Shown: positions 35,339 through 44,933, counted from the stretch's first letter. The stretch: 64,000 nucleotides of DNA from Salinibacterium sp. PAMC 21357 (GCF_000247645.1 NZ_AHWA01000004.1:1054001-1118000), one strand, 5' to 3'. Numbers and translations: made by a program. The notes: generated from the sequence alone by a model not told the origin.

Positions 35339-36985
35339 CTAGTGGCCTACGAAGTCTTGCGCCGCCCACTCGCCAACAATGGTGGGATCGATCACGACGT
35401 CCAGCAGGAGCGGACCATCGCGGTGCCCATCCCAGTCCTTGATGACATCGAGCTCGTCGAGCGTGTGCACGGTCACTACTCGTGCGCCCGAGCCAGAGGT
35501 GAGCGCCCCGATATCCGTGTCTGCGAATCGCACAAGGTCGACGTGAGGATCATCGGCGCCGAAATGATGAACTTCGGCCCCATAGGCTCCATCGTTGTAA
35601 ATCACGATCACGATCGGCAGGTTGAGTCGAACAATCGTCTCGAGTTCTGAGATTCCCATGAGGAAGCCGCCATCGCCAGACGCCAACACGACTGTGCGAT
35701 CAGGCCGCCCAATTGCGGCGCCAACGGCGGATCCCATCCCAAGTCCGATCGACTGAAAACCTGCGCTTGAGAAGACGAAACCTGCAGAATCAGGAATGCT
35801 GAGTCCGCGAACGGGCCAGCCAATGAAATGACCACCGTCGACGACCAGCGTCCGTTCGCGAGGCAACAGTGTCTCGAGGCGGGCTGTAACTTCGCCCGGA
35901 TGAAGTGGGCGTCCGGCTGCAGTGGCGTAAGCAGGAGCGTCAGCCGCGAGATTTCGTTGTTCCGATTGCGAGAGACCAGCCCCCTCACGACGTTGTGTGG
36001 GCAAGAGTTCCAGAAGCGCGGCGACTGTTTCCCGCGCATCGCCCAACACCGCGACGTCGGCGTAGGCACTGGCGTGAAGGCCGGGCAACTCTGAGTCGAC
36101 CTGAATCACCGTTGGTTTGTTATCAAACAACGTTCCGGCCCGTGTTGTCCAGGTGGTCAACGATGCTCCCACCACGAGAACCACGTCGGCGGCGTGCACC
36201 TGCGCCACAGTCGCGTCCGCGGAGAACCCCCCACAGATCCCCAGAAGTCGATCATTTCCCGTAAAGAGACCGTGAGCCATCGCTGACGTGCACAGTTTGG
36301 CATCCAAAATTTCGGCAAGATCTGCCAATACAGCTTCTGCCCCAGAAAGTAATGCACCGCGGCCGGCAAGAATCACGGGGCGTTCTGCTCTCGAAAGTTG
36401 TGCGGCGATTGACGCCAAAGCCGCAGCCGGTGGAACCACACGGGGACGATCCCGCAGGGGCGGGATCAACGATGAGTCGAATTCAACCATCGTCTCTTGC
36501 ACGTCGATAGGTACCGCCAGAACGATCGGGCGACGTTCATCCTTCGCACGTTGCAGCACTGCGGCCACATCCTCGACTGCCGTCTCGGGAGACCTAATGG
36601 TCTCGTAGCCGGCACCTACTGACTCAACGAGAGCTTGTTGATCGATGAGAAAATTCGAGCGACGGGTACTCGCCGACGTCGCCCCAGAAATCACGACCAG
36701 CGGAACGCGCGACTTCACTGCTTCACCCAAAGCCGTTACCGTATTCGACAACCCCGGCCCCTGATGAACGCTCGCGGCCGCAATTTCGCCGGTCGTACGC
36801 CAGAGCGCATCCGCCATGGATACAGCGGCACTTTCATGACGGGCCGGTACGAAGCGGGCGCCGACCGACTTAAGCGCTGCCGTCGGCAAATAGTTTCCGC
36901 TGCCAACAACCCCGAACACGGTACCGACACCTTGCGCCCGGAGGACACTGCCGATCACGGTTGCCACTGTCACAATGTCCGACAT
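35339..36985 (-). CDS. thiamine diphosphate-dependent decarboxylase/acetolactate synthase-like enzyme
   Basis: This 548-aa ThDP enzyme has the catalytic Glu51 in ARHESAAVSMADA, a central domain, and the GDG cofactor motif (ASGDGGFLMGISELETIV to IVIYND). It resembles benzoylformate decarboxylase and catabolic acetolactate synthase-like proteins; the divergence prevents a firm choice, and no small regulatory ALS subunit is nearby. AGGAG seven bases before ATG 36985 sets the start. It converges with the monooxygenase (18-bp gap). The shared promoter module at 37279-37320 places it in the island regulon, where it may decarboxylate an aromatic 2-oxo acid. Confidence 0.82.
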   Translation of the reverse strand: MSDIVTVATVIGSVLRAQGVGTVFGVVGSGNYLPTAALKSVGARFVPARHESAAVSMADALWRTTGEIAAASVHQGPGLSNTVTALGEAVKSRVPLVVISGATSASTRRSNFLIDQQALVESVGAGYETIRSPETAVEDVAAVLQRAKDERRPIVLAVPIDVQETMVEFDSSLIPPLRDRPRVVPPAAALASIAAQLSRAERPVILAGRGALLSGAEAVLADLAEILDAKLCTSAMAHGLFTGNDRLLGICGGFSADATVAQVHAADVVLVVGASLTTWTTRAGTLFDNKPTVIQVDSELPGLHASAYADVAVLGDARETVAALLELLPTQRREGAGLSQSEQRNLAADAPAYATAAGRPLHPGEVTARLETLLPRERTLVVDGGHFIGWPVRGLSIPDSAGFVFSSAGFQSIGLGMGSAVGAAIGRPDRTVVLASGDGGFLMGISELETIVRLNLPIVIVIYNDGAYGAEVHHFGADDPHVDLVRFADTDIGALTSGSGARVVTVHTLDELDVIKDWDGHRDGPLLLDVVIDPTIVGEWAAQDFVGH

Positions 36986-37206
36986 GAAATTTCTCCTCAT
37001 CGTGCAGCCAAACGCGCCAAGCTGCGATTCACCGAAAACGCGTGCATAAGCGCCCCTGTTCTTGTCAAGCGCAAGGCGTCACGGCATTGGTCAACACAAC
37101 CGGGCACCCTTGCCCGCAGCGGCAAACGTGCTCGGAGCGCGGCCTAAACACAGCTCGCGATCCTCACAAATTTTCCGCGACAGCTTCGAAGGCGCTGCGG
37201 CCGCAA

Positions 37207-37223
37207 GTGTCGTTGCACGACAC
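37207..37223. repeat. short perfect inverted repeat upstream of the ThDP enzyme gene
   Basis: GTGTCGT and ACGACAC flank TGC, giving a 17-bp inverted repeat in the intergenic region 36986-37433. It lies between the predicted -10 (37281-37286) and the start codon, so it could be a repressor site or a leader hairpin. The rest of this region, apart from the promoter module at 37279-37320, shows nothing recognisable. Confidence 0.4.
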
Positions 37224-37278
37224 AAATCGCCGCATTGCCTCTAAAGAAATAACTGACATCGAACTAACGAGTCACGCC

Positions 37279-37320
37279 TAATTTTACGAGAAGGGCGAAA
37301 ATCTCGTGTCACCCACTTGA
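37279..37320 (-). promoter_or_regulatory. promoter module of the ThDP enzyme gene (fourth, weaker copy)
   Basis: Read toward the gene, TGGGTGACACG (37315-37305; nine of eleven matches to the island box) lies 18 bases upstream of TAAAAT (37286-37281), a good -10. The surrounding bases match 8 of 12 positions of the TTCGTAGGATTC block found in the two best copies. The leader to ATG 36985 would be about 290 nt. Confidence 0.45.
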
Positions 37321-37433
37321 GCTATTTCGGTCCGCAATATCGCACTCAGCCTGATCGTTCACGGGCGCATACAACACCAACAGAGCATGCTGCGTAACGC
37401 CGTCGGGTAACGCTCTCGAGCAAAGCTGCGATG

Positions 37434-38825
37434 TTAGTCCAGCAGCAGTGCTGGCTCTTCGAGCACACTCGCAAGGTCGGCAACGAACCGGCTCGCGACA
37501 TCCCCATCAACGATGCGGTGGTCGAAGCTCGCGCTCACCGTCGTGACGTAGCGCGCCCGAACTTCGCCATCGACAACCCACGGCTTCAGCTTGATTGACC
37601 CCAAAGCCACAATTGCGGCCTCACCCGGGTTGATGATGGGCGTTCCGGTGTCCATGCCATACGAACCGATGTTGGTAATTGTGATCGTGCCGTTCGACAT
37701 TTCGGCGGGCTGCGTCTTGCCATCACGGGCCGTGAGGGTGAGCTGTTCGAGAGATTTCGCAAGCTCGAGGAGGCTCAACTCTTGAACGTCCTTGACGTTC
37801 GGCACGATGAGTCCGCGCGGCGTTGCTGCCGCGATCCCCAAGTTCACGTAGTGGTGAACGACAATCTCTTTATCGGCCCAGCTTGAGTTCACGGTCGGGT
37901 TGCGGCGCACCGCCCAGCTCACGGCCTTCGCCATGATCAACAGCGGGCTCACGCGCACACCGGCAAAGTCGGTGGAGTTTTTCAAACGCTTCACGAACTC
38001 CATGGTTCGCGTGGCATCCACATCGGTGAAGACGCTCACGTGCGGCGCCGTAAACGCGCTGTGAACCATCGCCTTGGCGATCGCCTTACGAACACCCTTA
38101 ACGGGGATGCGCTCTTCCCGCTCGTCTCCCCATTCGGGGGTTTCGATATTGCGGAAAACACTCGCCTGCGAAGCGTGGCGGATCACATCTTCCCGAGTGG
38201 TCTCTCCCGCCAAACCTGTGGCGACAACTTCAGCAAGCTCGACGCCCAAATCTTTTGCAAGCTTGCGGATCGGTGGCTTGGCAATGATGGGGCTTGCGAA
38301 GGCTGCGGGCACGGATGCCGGGCGCGGCTTCGATGGAGCCGTTACGGCCGCGTCACTCTTCGCCGGCTGCGCACCCTTGCGACGACGCGAGCTCACGTGC
38401 CCGCCCGTGCCGTAGCCCACGAGCACGGCGCCAGGCTTGTCATCGTCGTTGGCAATGGTGGATGCCGTGTCGGCTACAGCAGCAGCAGCGTCATCCGCAG
38501 CACTGCTTTCTGCACCAACATCGGACATCATCCCGTGGCTTTCATCTTCACCAGAGCCCGGGGCTGTCAACTCAACCGAGCCACCAACAGACTGCACACT
38601 GATGATCGGGGTCCCAACCTCAACAGTCGAACCCTCCGCGACCAGCAGCTTCTGAACGGTGCCCGCAAAGGGTGATGGCAGTTCAACGAGCGACTTAGCG
38701 GTCTCGATCTCCACCAGAACCTGGTTCACGACGATTTCGTCGCCGGGCGCAACTTTCCAGGAGACGATCTCGGCTTCAGTTAGCCCCTCGCCCACATCGG
38801 GGAGAGGAAATTCAGATACGGCCAC
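37434..38825 (-). CDS. bkdC: dihydrolipoamide acyltransferase (E2) of a 2-oxoacid dehydrogenase complex
   Basis: This 463-aa E2 has one N-terminal lipoyl domain with the lipoyl Lys44 in [12 protein letters not shown]. An Ala/Asp-rich linker follows, then a peripheral E1/E3-binding domain ([18 protein letters not shown], about residues 180-215) and a catalytic domain ending with [13 protein letters not shown]. One lipoyl domain and the adjacent split E1 genes fit the branched-chain 2-oxoacid dehydrogenase rather than actinobacterial pyruvate dehydrogenase, which uses a single-chain AceE. It is the last gene of the E1-alpha/E1-beta/E2 group; no E3 gene is present. Confidence 0.9.
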   Translation of the reverse strand: MAVSEFPLPDVGEGLTEAEIVSWKVAPGDEIVVNQVLVEIETAKSLVELPSPFAGTVQKLLVAEGSTVEVGTPIISVQSVGGSVELTAPGSGEDESHGMMSDVGAESSAADDAAAAVADTASTIANDDDKPGAVLVGYGTGGHVSSRRRKGAQPAKSDAAVTAPSKPRPASVPAAFASPIIAKPPIRKLAKDLGVELAEVVATGLAGETTREDVIRHASQASVFRNIETPEWGDEREERIPVKGVRKAIAKAMVHSAFTAPHVSVFTDVDATRTMEFVKRLKNSTDFAGVRVSPLLIMAKAVSWAVRRNPTVNSSWADKEIVVHHYVNLGIAAATPRGLIVPNVKDVQELSLLELAKSLEQLTLTARDGKTQPAEMSNGTITITNIGSYGMDTGTPIINPGEAAIVALGSIKLKPWVVDGEVRARYVTTVSASFDHRIVDGDVASRFVADLASVLEEPALLLD

Positions 38826-38839
38826 GAGGGCCTCCTTCG

Positions 38840-39817
38840 TCAGTAGGCCAATGCCCGGTCAACAGCATCCAAAATGCGGTCAACACTGGGCAAGTACACG
38901 GATTCCAGCTTGGCAGGAGGGAACGGGGTGTCATAACCACTCACTCGCAGCACAGGTGCTTCGAGCGAGTAGAACGCACGCTCGGCTACCGTAGCGGCAA
39001 CCTCCGAGCCCACGCTGACATTCCCTGGTGCCTCTTGAACAACGACAACTCGACCAGTTTTTTGGGCGGATGCCACAATCGGGTCATAGTCGATGGGGGA
39101 GAGCGATCGCAGGTCAACGACCTCAATGCTCGTGCCTTCCTCGGCGGCGAGCTCTGCGGCTTGCAACAGCATCGACACAATCGCGCCGTGACCAACGAGG
39201 GTCACTTCGGTGCCCTCGCGCACCACGCGGCTGGAGTGAGTGGCGATGCCTGCCGACTCGCGGTCGACCTCACCCTTCTGCCAGTAACGCGATTTAGGTT
39301 CGAAGAACATTACCGGGTCATTGCTGGCGATGGCTTCTTGAATCATCCAATAGGCATCGTGCGGGGTTGCGGGGCTCAGTAGACGAAGTCCGGCAGAGTG
39401 CGCGAAATACGCCTCCGGGCTTTCCTGGTGGTGCTCGACCGCACCGATGTGGCCGCCATAAGGAACGCGAATCACCACGGGCATCGTCAGCGTTCCCTCG
39501 TGGCGTGCCGTCAGCTTGGCCAGTTGAGAAGTGATCTGGTCGAATCCGGGAAAAATGAAGCCGTCGAACTGGATCTCGCACACCGGGCGAAACCCACCCA
39601 TAGCAAGACCGATCGCAGTGCCGACAATCCCTGATTCAGCAAGGGGAGTGTCGAGCACTCGCTTGTCACCGAATTCGGCCTGAAGTCCCTCGGTCACGCG
39701 AAAGACTCCGCCGAGCGGCCCGATGTCTTCTCCCATGAGGAGAACACGACTGTTACTGCGCATCGCGGCGCGCAGACCCTCATTGAGGGCCTTGGCCATC
39801 GTCATCGTCTCAGTCAT
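38840..39817 (-). CDS. bkdB: 2-oxoacid dehydrogenase E1 component, beta subunit
   Basis: This 325-aa transketolase-like subunit contains [34 protein letters not shown] with the family's catalytic-region Glu, [17 protein letters not shown] and the C-terminal transketolase fold. It pairs with the alpha subunit to decarboxylate branched-chain 2-oxo acids. Its ATG overlaps the alpha-subunit stop (TAATG), and E2 follows after 14 bases. Pyruvate or acetoin as substrate cannot be excluded from sequence alone. Confidence 0.9.
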   Translation of the reverse strand: MTETMTMAKALNEGLRAAMRSNSRVLLMGEDIGPLGGVFRVTEGLQAEFGDKRVLDTPLAESGIVGTAIGLAMGGFRPVCEIQFDGFIFPGFDQITSQLAKLTARHEGTLTMPVVIRVPYGGHIGAVEHHQESPEAYFAHSAGLRLLSPATPHDAYWMIQEAIASNDPVMFFEPKSRYWQKGEVDRESAGIATHSSRVVREGTEVTLVGHGAIVSMLLQAAELAAEEGTSIEVVDLRSLSPIDYDPIVASAQKTGRVVVVQEAPGNVSVGSEVAATVAERAFYSLEAPVLRVSGYDTPFPPAKLESVYLPSVDRILDAVDRALAY

Positions 39818-40932
39818 TAGTTGCCCTCTTCAAACGATGCTTCAAAGTCGGCGAGCGCTTGACGCTGCTCATCCATTACCGGGTGCGGGTCGGAATAGAC
39901 GTGGTCGAAGAGCGTGGAGGTGGCCGGCACCGGCAACTCAGTGATGCGCTTGCGGATGTCGGCAGCGAGGTCGTCACCCTCGACCGCGATTTCGTCGAAG
40001 AACGCTTGGCTCGCACCGCGCGCCCGTAGGTAGGTGTCGAAGCGGGTGATGGGGTCGCGTTGCGCCCAAAATTCGAGCTCGCTGTTGTCGCGGTACTTCG
40101 AGGGGTCATCGCTCGTCGTGTGGGCACCCATGCGATACGTGAGGGCCTCTATGAAGCGAGGGCCTGCACCGGAGCGGGCGGCATCCAAATTAGCTTGGGT
40201 CACCGCGAAGCTCGCGAGAACATCGTTGCCATCGATTTGTACGCTCGGGATGCCGAAGCCTTCGCCGCGCAAATAGAGCGGTGTCCGCGATTGACGCGAC
40301 ACGGGCACTGAAATAGCCCAGTGGTTGTTCTGCAAGAAGAATACCTGCGGGGTCTGGTAGCTGGCGGCGAAAACCATCGCTTCGCTCACATCGCCCTGAC
40401 TTGTCGAGCCATCGCCGAAGTAGACCATGACGGCGGCATCCTTTTCGGGATCACCGGTGCCGGAAAGTCCGTCGAGGTTGAGGCCCATGGCGTATCCGGT
40501 TCCGTGCAGCGTCTGCGACCCGATCACCAGGGTGTAGAGGTGAAAGTTGTCGTGCTCTTTCGGATCCCAACCACCGTGGCTGAGGCCACGGAACATCGAG
40601 AGGATCGTGATGGGGTCGACCCCACGCATGAGAGCAATGACGTGCTCACGATAAGAAGGAAAGAGGTGGTCCTGAGGCTTAGCCGCTCGGGCCGAACCCA
40701 CCTGGGCAGCCTCTTGGCCGTGGCTCGGAACCCAGAGAGCAAGCTGGCCTTGACGCTGCAGGTTCGCTGCCTCAATGTCGAAGCGGCGCATCACCACCAT
40801 GTGGCGGTGAAATTCCTGAAGAGCGTCGTCACTGAGCTTGTCTACATACGGGAGGTACTGTTCGCTGGCATCGCTATGAACGAGCGTGCCCTCGGGAGAC
40901 AGCAGCTGAACCGTCGCGGCGGTATAAGACAT
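39817..40932 (-). CDS. bkdA: 2-oxoacid dehydrogenase E1 component, alpha subunit
   Basis: This 371-aa subunit has the ThDP motif (GDGSTSQGDVSEAMVFAA to LQNNHWAIS, about residues 172-207), the SHGQEAAQVG segment and the regulatory-loop equivalent (YRMGAHTTSDDPSKYR). It binds thiamine diphosphate and performs the first decarboxylation of branched-chain 2-oxo acids. It lies 24 bp downstream of the aminotransferase gene, with a hairpin in the gap. No good ribosome-binding site precedes the ATG, so coupling to upstream translation or a leaderless start is possible. Confidence 0.9.
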   Translation of the reverse strand: MSYTAATVQLLSPEGTLVHSDASEQYLPYVDKLSDDALQEFHRHMVVMRRFDIEAANLQRQGQLALWVPSHGQEAAQVGSARAAKPQDHLFPSYREHVIALMRGVDPITILSMFRGLSHGGWDPKEHDNFHLYTLVIGSQTLHGTGYAMGLNLDGLSGTGDPEKDAAVMVYFGDGSTSQGDVSEAMVFAASYQTPQVFFLQNNHWAISVPVSRQSRTPLYLRGEGFGIPSVQIDGNDVLASFAVTQANLDAARSGAGPRFIEALTYRMGAHTTSDDPSKYRDNSELEFWAQRDPITRFDTYLRARGASQAFFDEIAVEGDDLAADIRKRITELPVPATSTLFDHVYSDPHPVMDEQRQALADFEASFEEGN

Positions 40933-40941
40933 TCGACTAAT

Positions 40942-40960
40942 CTAACGCGGCCAGCGTTAG
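40942..40960 (-). terminator. stem-loop at the end of the aminotransferase gene
   Basis: CTAACGC pairs with GCGTTAG across five bases, including the stop codon of the HisC-like gene. It lies in the 24-bp gap before bkdA and could partly uncouple the two genes. No T-tract follows. Confidence 0.4.
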
Positions 40961-42027
40961 TTCGTTTCCCCTGAAGCGACAACCTCTTGCGCTGCCCTTA
41001 GGAGTTTCTCCACAGATTCCTCTTCGCCAACACTCACACGGAGGCCGTCGCCGAGAGCGCGAACAACGATCCCGTTGGTGCGAAAAACGTCTGCAGCCCA
41101 ATTGGTTGCTGACCCAGTGGGCAACCACACGAAGTTTCCGCTTGGCGCCGGCACTTCCCACCCTTGGTTTGTGAGCCCCGCGACGATGCGGTCACGAACT
41201 CCCGTTATTCGTCTGACACGCTGCAACAATTCATCTTCATGTTCGAGGGATGCGAGGGCAGCTTTCTGAGCGAGTTCTGTCACCGAGAGCGGGATTGCTA
41301 CCGCTCGGGCCGCATCCATCACATATTCGGGGCCGATTGCGTACCCAATGCGCAGGCCGGCGAGCCCGTAGGCCTTAGAGAAAGTTCGCAGCAGTACGAG
41401 GTTGGGGTATTTGCCGATGAGGGCTTCTCCGCGCACCGCATCGGGGTCGGTCACAAATTCGCGATAGGCCTCGTCGAGAACGACAAGCACGTTTTCGGGA
41501 ACTTCCGCCATGAAGTCGCGGAATTCGTCGTCCGTGACCACGGTGCTGGTGGGGTTGTTCGGGCTGCAGACAATGACCACTCGGGTGGACGCCGTGATGG
41601 CGGCGAGGATGGCGGCAAGATCGTGACGGTGGTCGGCCAAATTCGCGACCGGCACACTCGTGGCGCCAGCCGACGAGACCAGCAGCGGGTACGCCTCGAA
41701 GCTGCGCCAGGCATAGACAACTTCGTCACTGCGGGCTGCGGCCGCACTGATGAGTTGGGCAAGCACCGCTACAGATCCGGCACCAACTTGCACGCCGTCA
41801 ACGGTCACGCCAAAGCGTGCGGCGAGCTGAGTGCGCAGCTCGTGAGCGGAGGCATCCGGGTAACGATTGATGCTGTCGGTGGAGAGTTTTGCCAACACCG
41901 AGGGCAACGGTTCAAAGGGATTCTCATTCGACGACAGTTTGAACTCATCAGCAGAAGCTGGCGCGCCCTGCCGGTAGGGCGCGATGGCAGCAATTTCGGG
42001 GCGAAGTTGTACGCGGTTGGTGGTCAC
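40957..42027 (-). CDS. histidinol-phosphate/aromatic aminotransferase (HisC family)
   Basis: This 356-aa class I/II PLP enzyme has [25 protein letters not shown] and the PLP lysine in [16 protein letters not shown], all hallmarks of the HisC family. Because it sits outside a his operon and next to the branched-chain dehydrogenase genes, it is more likely the second HisC-like enzyme of actinobacteria, an aromatic or phenylalanine aminotransferase (Pat), than the histidine enzyme. The gene may be co-transcribed with bkdABC, consistent with amino-acid breakdown. Confidence 0.87.
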   Translation of the reverse strand: MTTNRVQLRPEIAAIAPYRQGAPASADEFKLSSNENPFEPLPSVLAKLSTDSINRYPDASAHELRTQLAARFGVTVDGVQVGAGSVAVLAQLISAAAARSDEVVYAWRSFEAYPLLVSSAGATSVPVANLADHRHDLAAILAAITASTRVVIVCSPNNPTSTVVTDDEFRDFMAEVPENVLVVLDEAYREFVTDPDAVRGEALIGKYPNLVLLRTFSKAYGLAGLRIGYAIGPEYVMDAARAVAIPLSVTELAQKAALASLEHEDELLQRVRRITGVRDRIVAGLTNQGWEVPAPSGNFVWLPTGSATNWAADVFRTNGIVVRALGDGLRVSVGEEESVEKLLRAAQEVVASGETN

Positions 42028-42164
42028 TGACCCAGCCTAGAGCCGACTGGCCGCGACAGTGCTTCGTTCGATTGACGAATTTCGTTGGGGGCTGGCGCAG
42101 CATTCTGGACAACCATTGTCGCTGAGCATTGCGGGCCGACAAATCTGGGGTGCATAGTTGAACC

Positions 42165-42560
42165 ATGAGAATCATCGTGCGCTTGCTGATCAACGCCCTT
42201 GCCCTGTGGCTTACTACGGTGATTGTTGCCGGTGTGCAGCTGGTTCCCTTCTCTCCGGGCGGAACTCTTGAGATTGTCTTGACCTTCCTCATCGTCGCTG
42301 CCGTCTTCGGAATTGTGAACGGTGTTCTCGGAAACCTGATTCGTATTGTTGCGTTCCCGCTTTATGTCCTCACTCTTGGCCTTCTTGCTCTGGTCGTGAA
42401 CGGTTTGCTTCTGCTGTTGGTCAGTTGGATCTCGAGCCTGTTCGGGTTTGGTCTCGTCGTCAATGGTTTCTGGTGGGGAGTGCTCGGTGCTCTCGTGCTG
42501 GGTCTCATCAGCTGGTTCATCGGCATTCTGGTTCGCCCCATTGTGGGCAAGAAGAATTAG
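42165..42560 (+). CDS. phage holin family/YvlD-like membrane protein
   Basis: This 131-aa protein is almost entirely hydrophobic, with four helices, and matches the YvlD (COG1950) type: RLLINALALWLTTVIV, AVFGIVNGVLGNLIRI, FPLYVLTLGLLALVVNG. The 'phage holin' label is a database name; this family is chromosomal and not linked to lysis. No ribosome-binding site is evident before the ATG. It converges with the hydrolase gene. Confidence 0.85.
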   Translation: MRIIVRLLINALALWLTTVIVAGVQLVPFSPGGTLEIVLTFLIVAAVFGIVNGVLGNLIRIVAFPLYVLTLGLLALVVNGLLLLLVSWISSLFGFGLVVNGFWWGVLGALVLGLISWFIGILVRPIVGKKN

Positions 42561-42580
42561 CCCAACCCTCAGTTGGGGCT
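42559..42580 (+). terminator. stem-loop between convergent genes
   Basis: CCCAAC pairs with GTTGGG across CCTCA, extended by AGC/GCT with a bulge, and is followed by GCGCTTTCTT. It can end transcription from the YvlD-like gene and, in the other direction, from the hydrolase gene. Confidence 0.55.
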
Positions 42581-42588
42581 GCGCTTTC

Positions 42589-44019
42589 TTACGGCAGCAC
42601 TCGCTTGTATTCGTATGAGGTAACAGTTGCCGCTGTTGCACCGTTGCTCCGTTCTCCCAGGCGTCTCGTCGCGCTCTGGATTTCTTCGCTGTCTGATTCA
42701 TCCATGAGGCGCGCGGTCTCGGCGTACTCACCGAGTTGATGTGCCGGCACGGGCTGGTTCTCGGGCAAGCTTCGCCCTTCGAAGGCGCGCCTCTCCACCG
42801 TGAGCGCGTCCCTGTTGTTTTGCAGCCCTCCCGATGCCGGGACTAGATCGTCGGTGTGCTCAATAACTATCACCGGCACATTCGGGGGGAGAGGAATTTG
42901 TCCGATAGGGCCTCCAATCGTGAAGACCCCGGTGGTGTTGTACTCACCGGAACCCGCGAGCCGCGCTGCCGTGGCCGCACCTTGGGAGTACCCGGTGAAA
43001 CCGACTGAACTTTCACTAGTGACTCCGGCGTCGCGCATCGCTGCCTCAACGGCGGCCACCGAACCCCCGTCGGACCCCGCCGCATTTGAAACGTTGCTCG
43101 TGAAGTCCCACGGTTCCTCGCTACCCGAGAAGGCAAAGTCTTGGGTTCCCGCAACGTAGACCTCAAAATGTTCCTCGCCTCCCGGAAGTATGTATTTCTC
43201 TATTCGAATCTGTTCGGGGTGCTCTGCGGTCGGCTGCGGGATTCGGCTGACACGTTCGCTATTGGACTGTGGTGCAGTCACCGCCACTGGCGCTGTCTTA
43301 CTCACCTGCGTTACCGGCGTTTCGGTTAGAACTCCCCCGAGGCTGGCCGCTCGCTGAAGGAACCCGGCCGAGGTGCCCAACCCAATCAATCCGGCGTCGC
43401 TCAGCGCTGACACGACGTTCGGGGGGAGCCCCACGACGCCGGCGAAAAACTCGTCGGCTGACATGACCCCGTGCCGCAGTGCCAACACGAAGGCTGGGTC
43501 ACTCATGAGCTTGTTCAACGCTGCTGATAGCTGCTCGGTAGTGGGAGCAGGTTTGTTCTGACCGCCGAGGAGGTAAGCCGCAAGGCCAATACCGGCCAAG
43601 AGAGGAAGCGCCGGCCCCGTGGTGAGCACGAACGCTGCCGCCCAAGCGGGGAAGAGAAAACCCAGCAGCGCTGCGGCGTTCGCCGAGAGCTTGCTCATGG
43701 CCGCTTCGGTCAAGGCTTCCATCCAGCCATATGTTTGCGCCGCATAACGAACGAGCCCGCTCAACTCCTCCGCCCTCTGGGCAATTGTCTGGAGGTCGAC
43801 GTAAGCGCAATCGAGATCGACCTCGACGAGAGCAGCACCGGAGGGGATGCCCCACGACTCCATTTGCTGAACGGTGAGCCGGTCATCCACCATTCGAATG
43901 GAGCCAGCAATTTCTCGAGTCATGTCGGCGGCCCGCTGCAATTCGCTTGCGCTACTGAGAATTTCGTCTGTGGCAATCGAAGAGCTGCCGCCGCCTGAGA
44001 CGATGAGTTCATCCGACAT
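42589..44019 (-). CDS. large membrane-associated alpha/beta hydrolase coupled to a WXG100-like gene
   Basis: This 476-aa protein (ATG 44019; GTG 44025 is also possible) has three parts. Residues 1-110 are helical and resemble WXG100/LXG N-termini. A hydrophobic hairpin follows at about 115-152, then a linker to about 260. The C-terminal alpha/beta hydrolase domain has its nucleophile Ser in GYSQGAA (about residue 345), Asp in HTDDLVP (about 391) and His in VPAHQL (about 427). The triad is complete. The gene overlaps the upstream WXG-like gene, so the two are probably one unit, perhaps exported by a type VII system. No secretion genes are in the window, and the substrate is unknown. Confidence 0.75.
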   Translation of the reverse strand: MSDELIVSGGGSSSIATDEILSSASELQRAADMTREIAGSIRMVDDRLTVQQMESWGIPSGAALVEVDLDCAYVDLQTIAQRAEELSGLVRYAAQTYGWMEALTEAAMSKLSANAAALLGFLFPAWAAAFVLTTGPALPLLAGIGLAAYLLGGQNKPAPTTEQLSAALNKLMSDPAFVLALRHGVMSADEFFAGVVGLPPNVVSALSDAGLIGLGTSAGFLQRAASLGGVLTETPVTQVSKTAPVAVTAPQSNSERVSRIPQPTAEHPEQIRIEKYILPGGEEHFEVYVAGTQDFAFSGSEEPWDFTSNVSNAAGSDGGSVAAVEAAMRDAGVTSESSVGFTGYSQGAATAARLAGSGEYNTTGVFTIGGPIGQIPLPPNVPVIVIEHTDDLVPASGGLQNNRDALTVERRAFEGRSLPENQPVPAHQLGEYAETARLMDESDSEEIQSATRRLGERSNGATAATVTSYEYKRVLP

Positions 44020-44269
44020 GGGCACTCATCTGGTTGGCGGCGTTCGTCGTTCGGCTCTCGATGCTGTCGATGAGTGCGCGTGCTCGCGCAAGATCGCGGT
44101 GCAGTTCAAGTACCCCCTCGGTGAATCGCTCGTGAGCCGGGCCACGCCAGTCGATGCGCTCAATCGGCAGCAGGGCCCGCACATAACGCAGCCGTTCATT
44201 AATTATTCGGAGTTGTTGCGCTTGAAATTGGAGTGCGAGCTGGGCTGTCGCATCGAGGGGTGTGATCAC
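44009..44269 (-). CDS. small WXG100-like helical protein
   Basis: This 86-aa protein consists of two helices around a turn with the W-x-G signature (ERIDWRGPAHERF, about residue 44), the size and motif of ESAT-6/WXG100 proteins. GTG 44269 is the likely start because AAAGG is six bases upstream; the frame is open further but that part is Cys/Arg-rich and unlike a protein. Its 3' end overlaps the hydrolase gene by about 11 bases. WXG100 proteins form dimers and usually accompany a type VII secretion cargo, here presumably the hydrolase. Confidence 0.65.
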   Translation of the reverse strand: MITPLDATAQLALQFQAQQLRIINERLRYVRALLPIERIDWRGPAHERFTEGVLELHRDLARARALIDSIESRTTNAANQMSAHVG

Positions 44270-44394
44270 TGGTCGCCTTTCGACATCACAACTCTGGCCA
44301 AACAGCAGCACGCTCACGGGTGACCGGCAGGTATCGGGGAAGCAAATCCGTGGACCACCTCTGTTGAGGAGTCGAAACTGCGACACAATGAAGC

Positions 44395-44925
44395 ATGACC
44401 TTCGAGCGTGCATTCTTCGACTCGACTACGTTCAAAATCTGTTTCGTCTGCACCGGCAACATTTGCCGCTCTCCGATGGCAGAAGCCGTCTTCACCGACC
44501 TCGTTGCTCAAGCCGGTCTCGACAACCGCATCTCAGTCACCTCCGCTGGCACCGGCGACTGGCACGTCGGCGAGGCGGCTGACAACCGCACCATCACTGC
44601 CCTCGCAGCACGCGGCTACAATGGGTCTGGGCATCGCGCCCGCCAGTTCGACCCCGAATGGTTCAGCAGACTCGACCTCATCGTCGCGTTTGATCGAGGA
44701 CAGGAACGAATTCTGCGCACATGGGCGCCCAACGATCAAGACAGATCGAAAGTGCAGCCCATGTTGAGCTTTGACAGCGAACTCGCTCCTCTCGTCGATG
44801 TGCCTGACCCCTATTATTCGGATGCCGCACTCTTCGATCATGTCCTCGGCATGATCGAGAAGGCCTGCGGTTCGTTATTTCGCCAGATCACGCCAGGAAT
44901 TACGGCACCAACCGTCAACAACTAG
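44395..44925 (+). CDS. low-molecular-weight protein-tyrosine phosphatase
   Basis: This 176-aa phosphatase has the P-loop C(X)5R as FVCTGNICRSPMAEAV (Cys19, Arg25) and the general-acid Asp in VPDPYYSD near the C-terminus, both required for catalysis. It removes phosphate from tyrosine in proteins, in other bacteria often to balance a tyrosine kinase for exopolysaccharide; no kinase gene is nearby. The gene ends eight bases before the purB start, so the two may be co-transcribed. Confidence 0.92.
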   Translation: MTFERAFFDSTTFKICFVCTGNICRSPMAEAVFTDLVAQAGLDNRISVTSAGTGDWHVGEAADNRTITALAARGYNGSGHRARQFDPEWFSRLDLIVAFDRGQERILRTWAPNDQDRSKVQPMLSFDSELAPLVDVPDPYYSDAALFDHVLGMIEKACGSLFRQITPGITAPTVNN

Positions 44926-44933
44926 GGAGCCCC

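Noticed and set aside
17700-37000. Integrated mobile island with transposases or attachment sites
   Set aside because: No integrase, transposase, tRNA gene or flanking direct repeat could be seen around the catabolic cluster, so transfer is not supported by the window itself.
42165-42560. Phage remnant suggested by the 'holin' family name
   Set aside because: The YvlD-like family is chromosomal, and no other phage gene is nearby.
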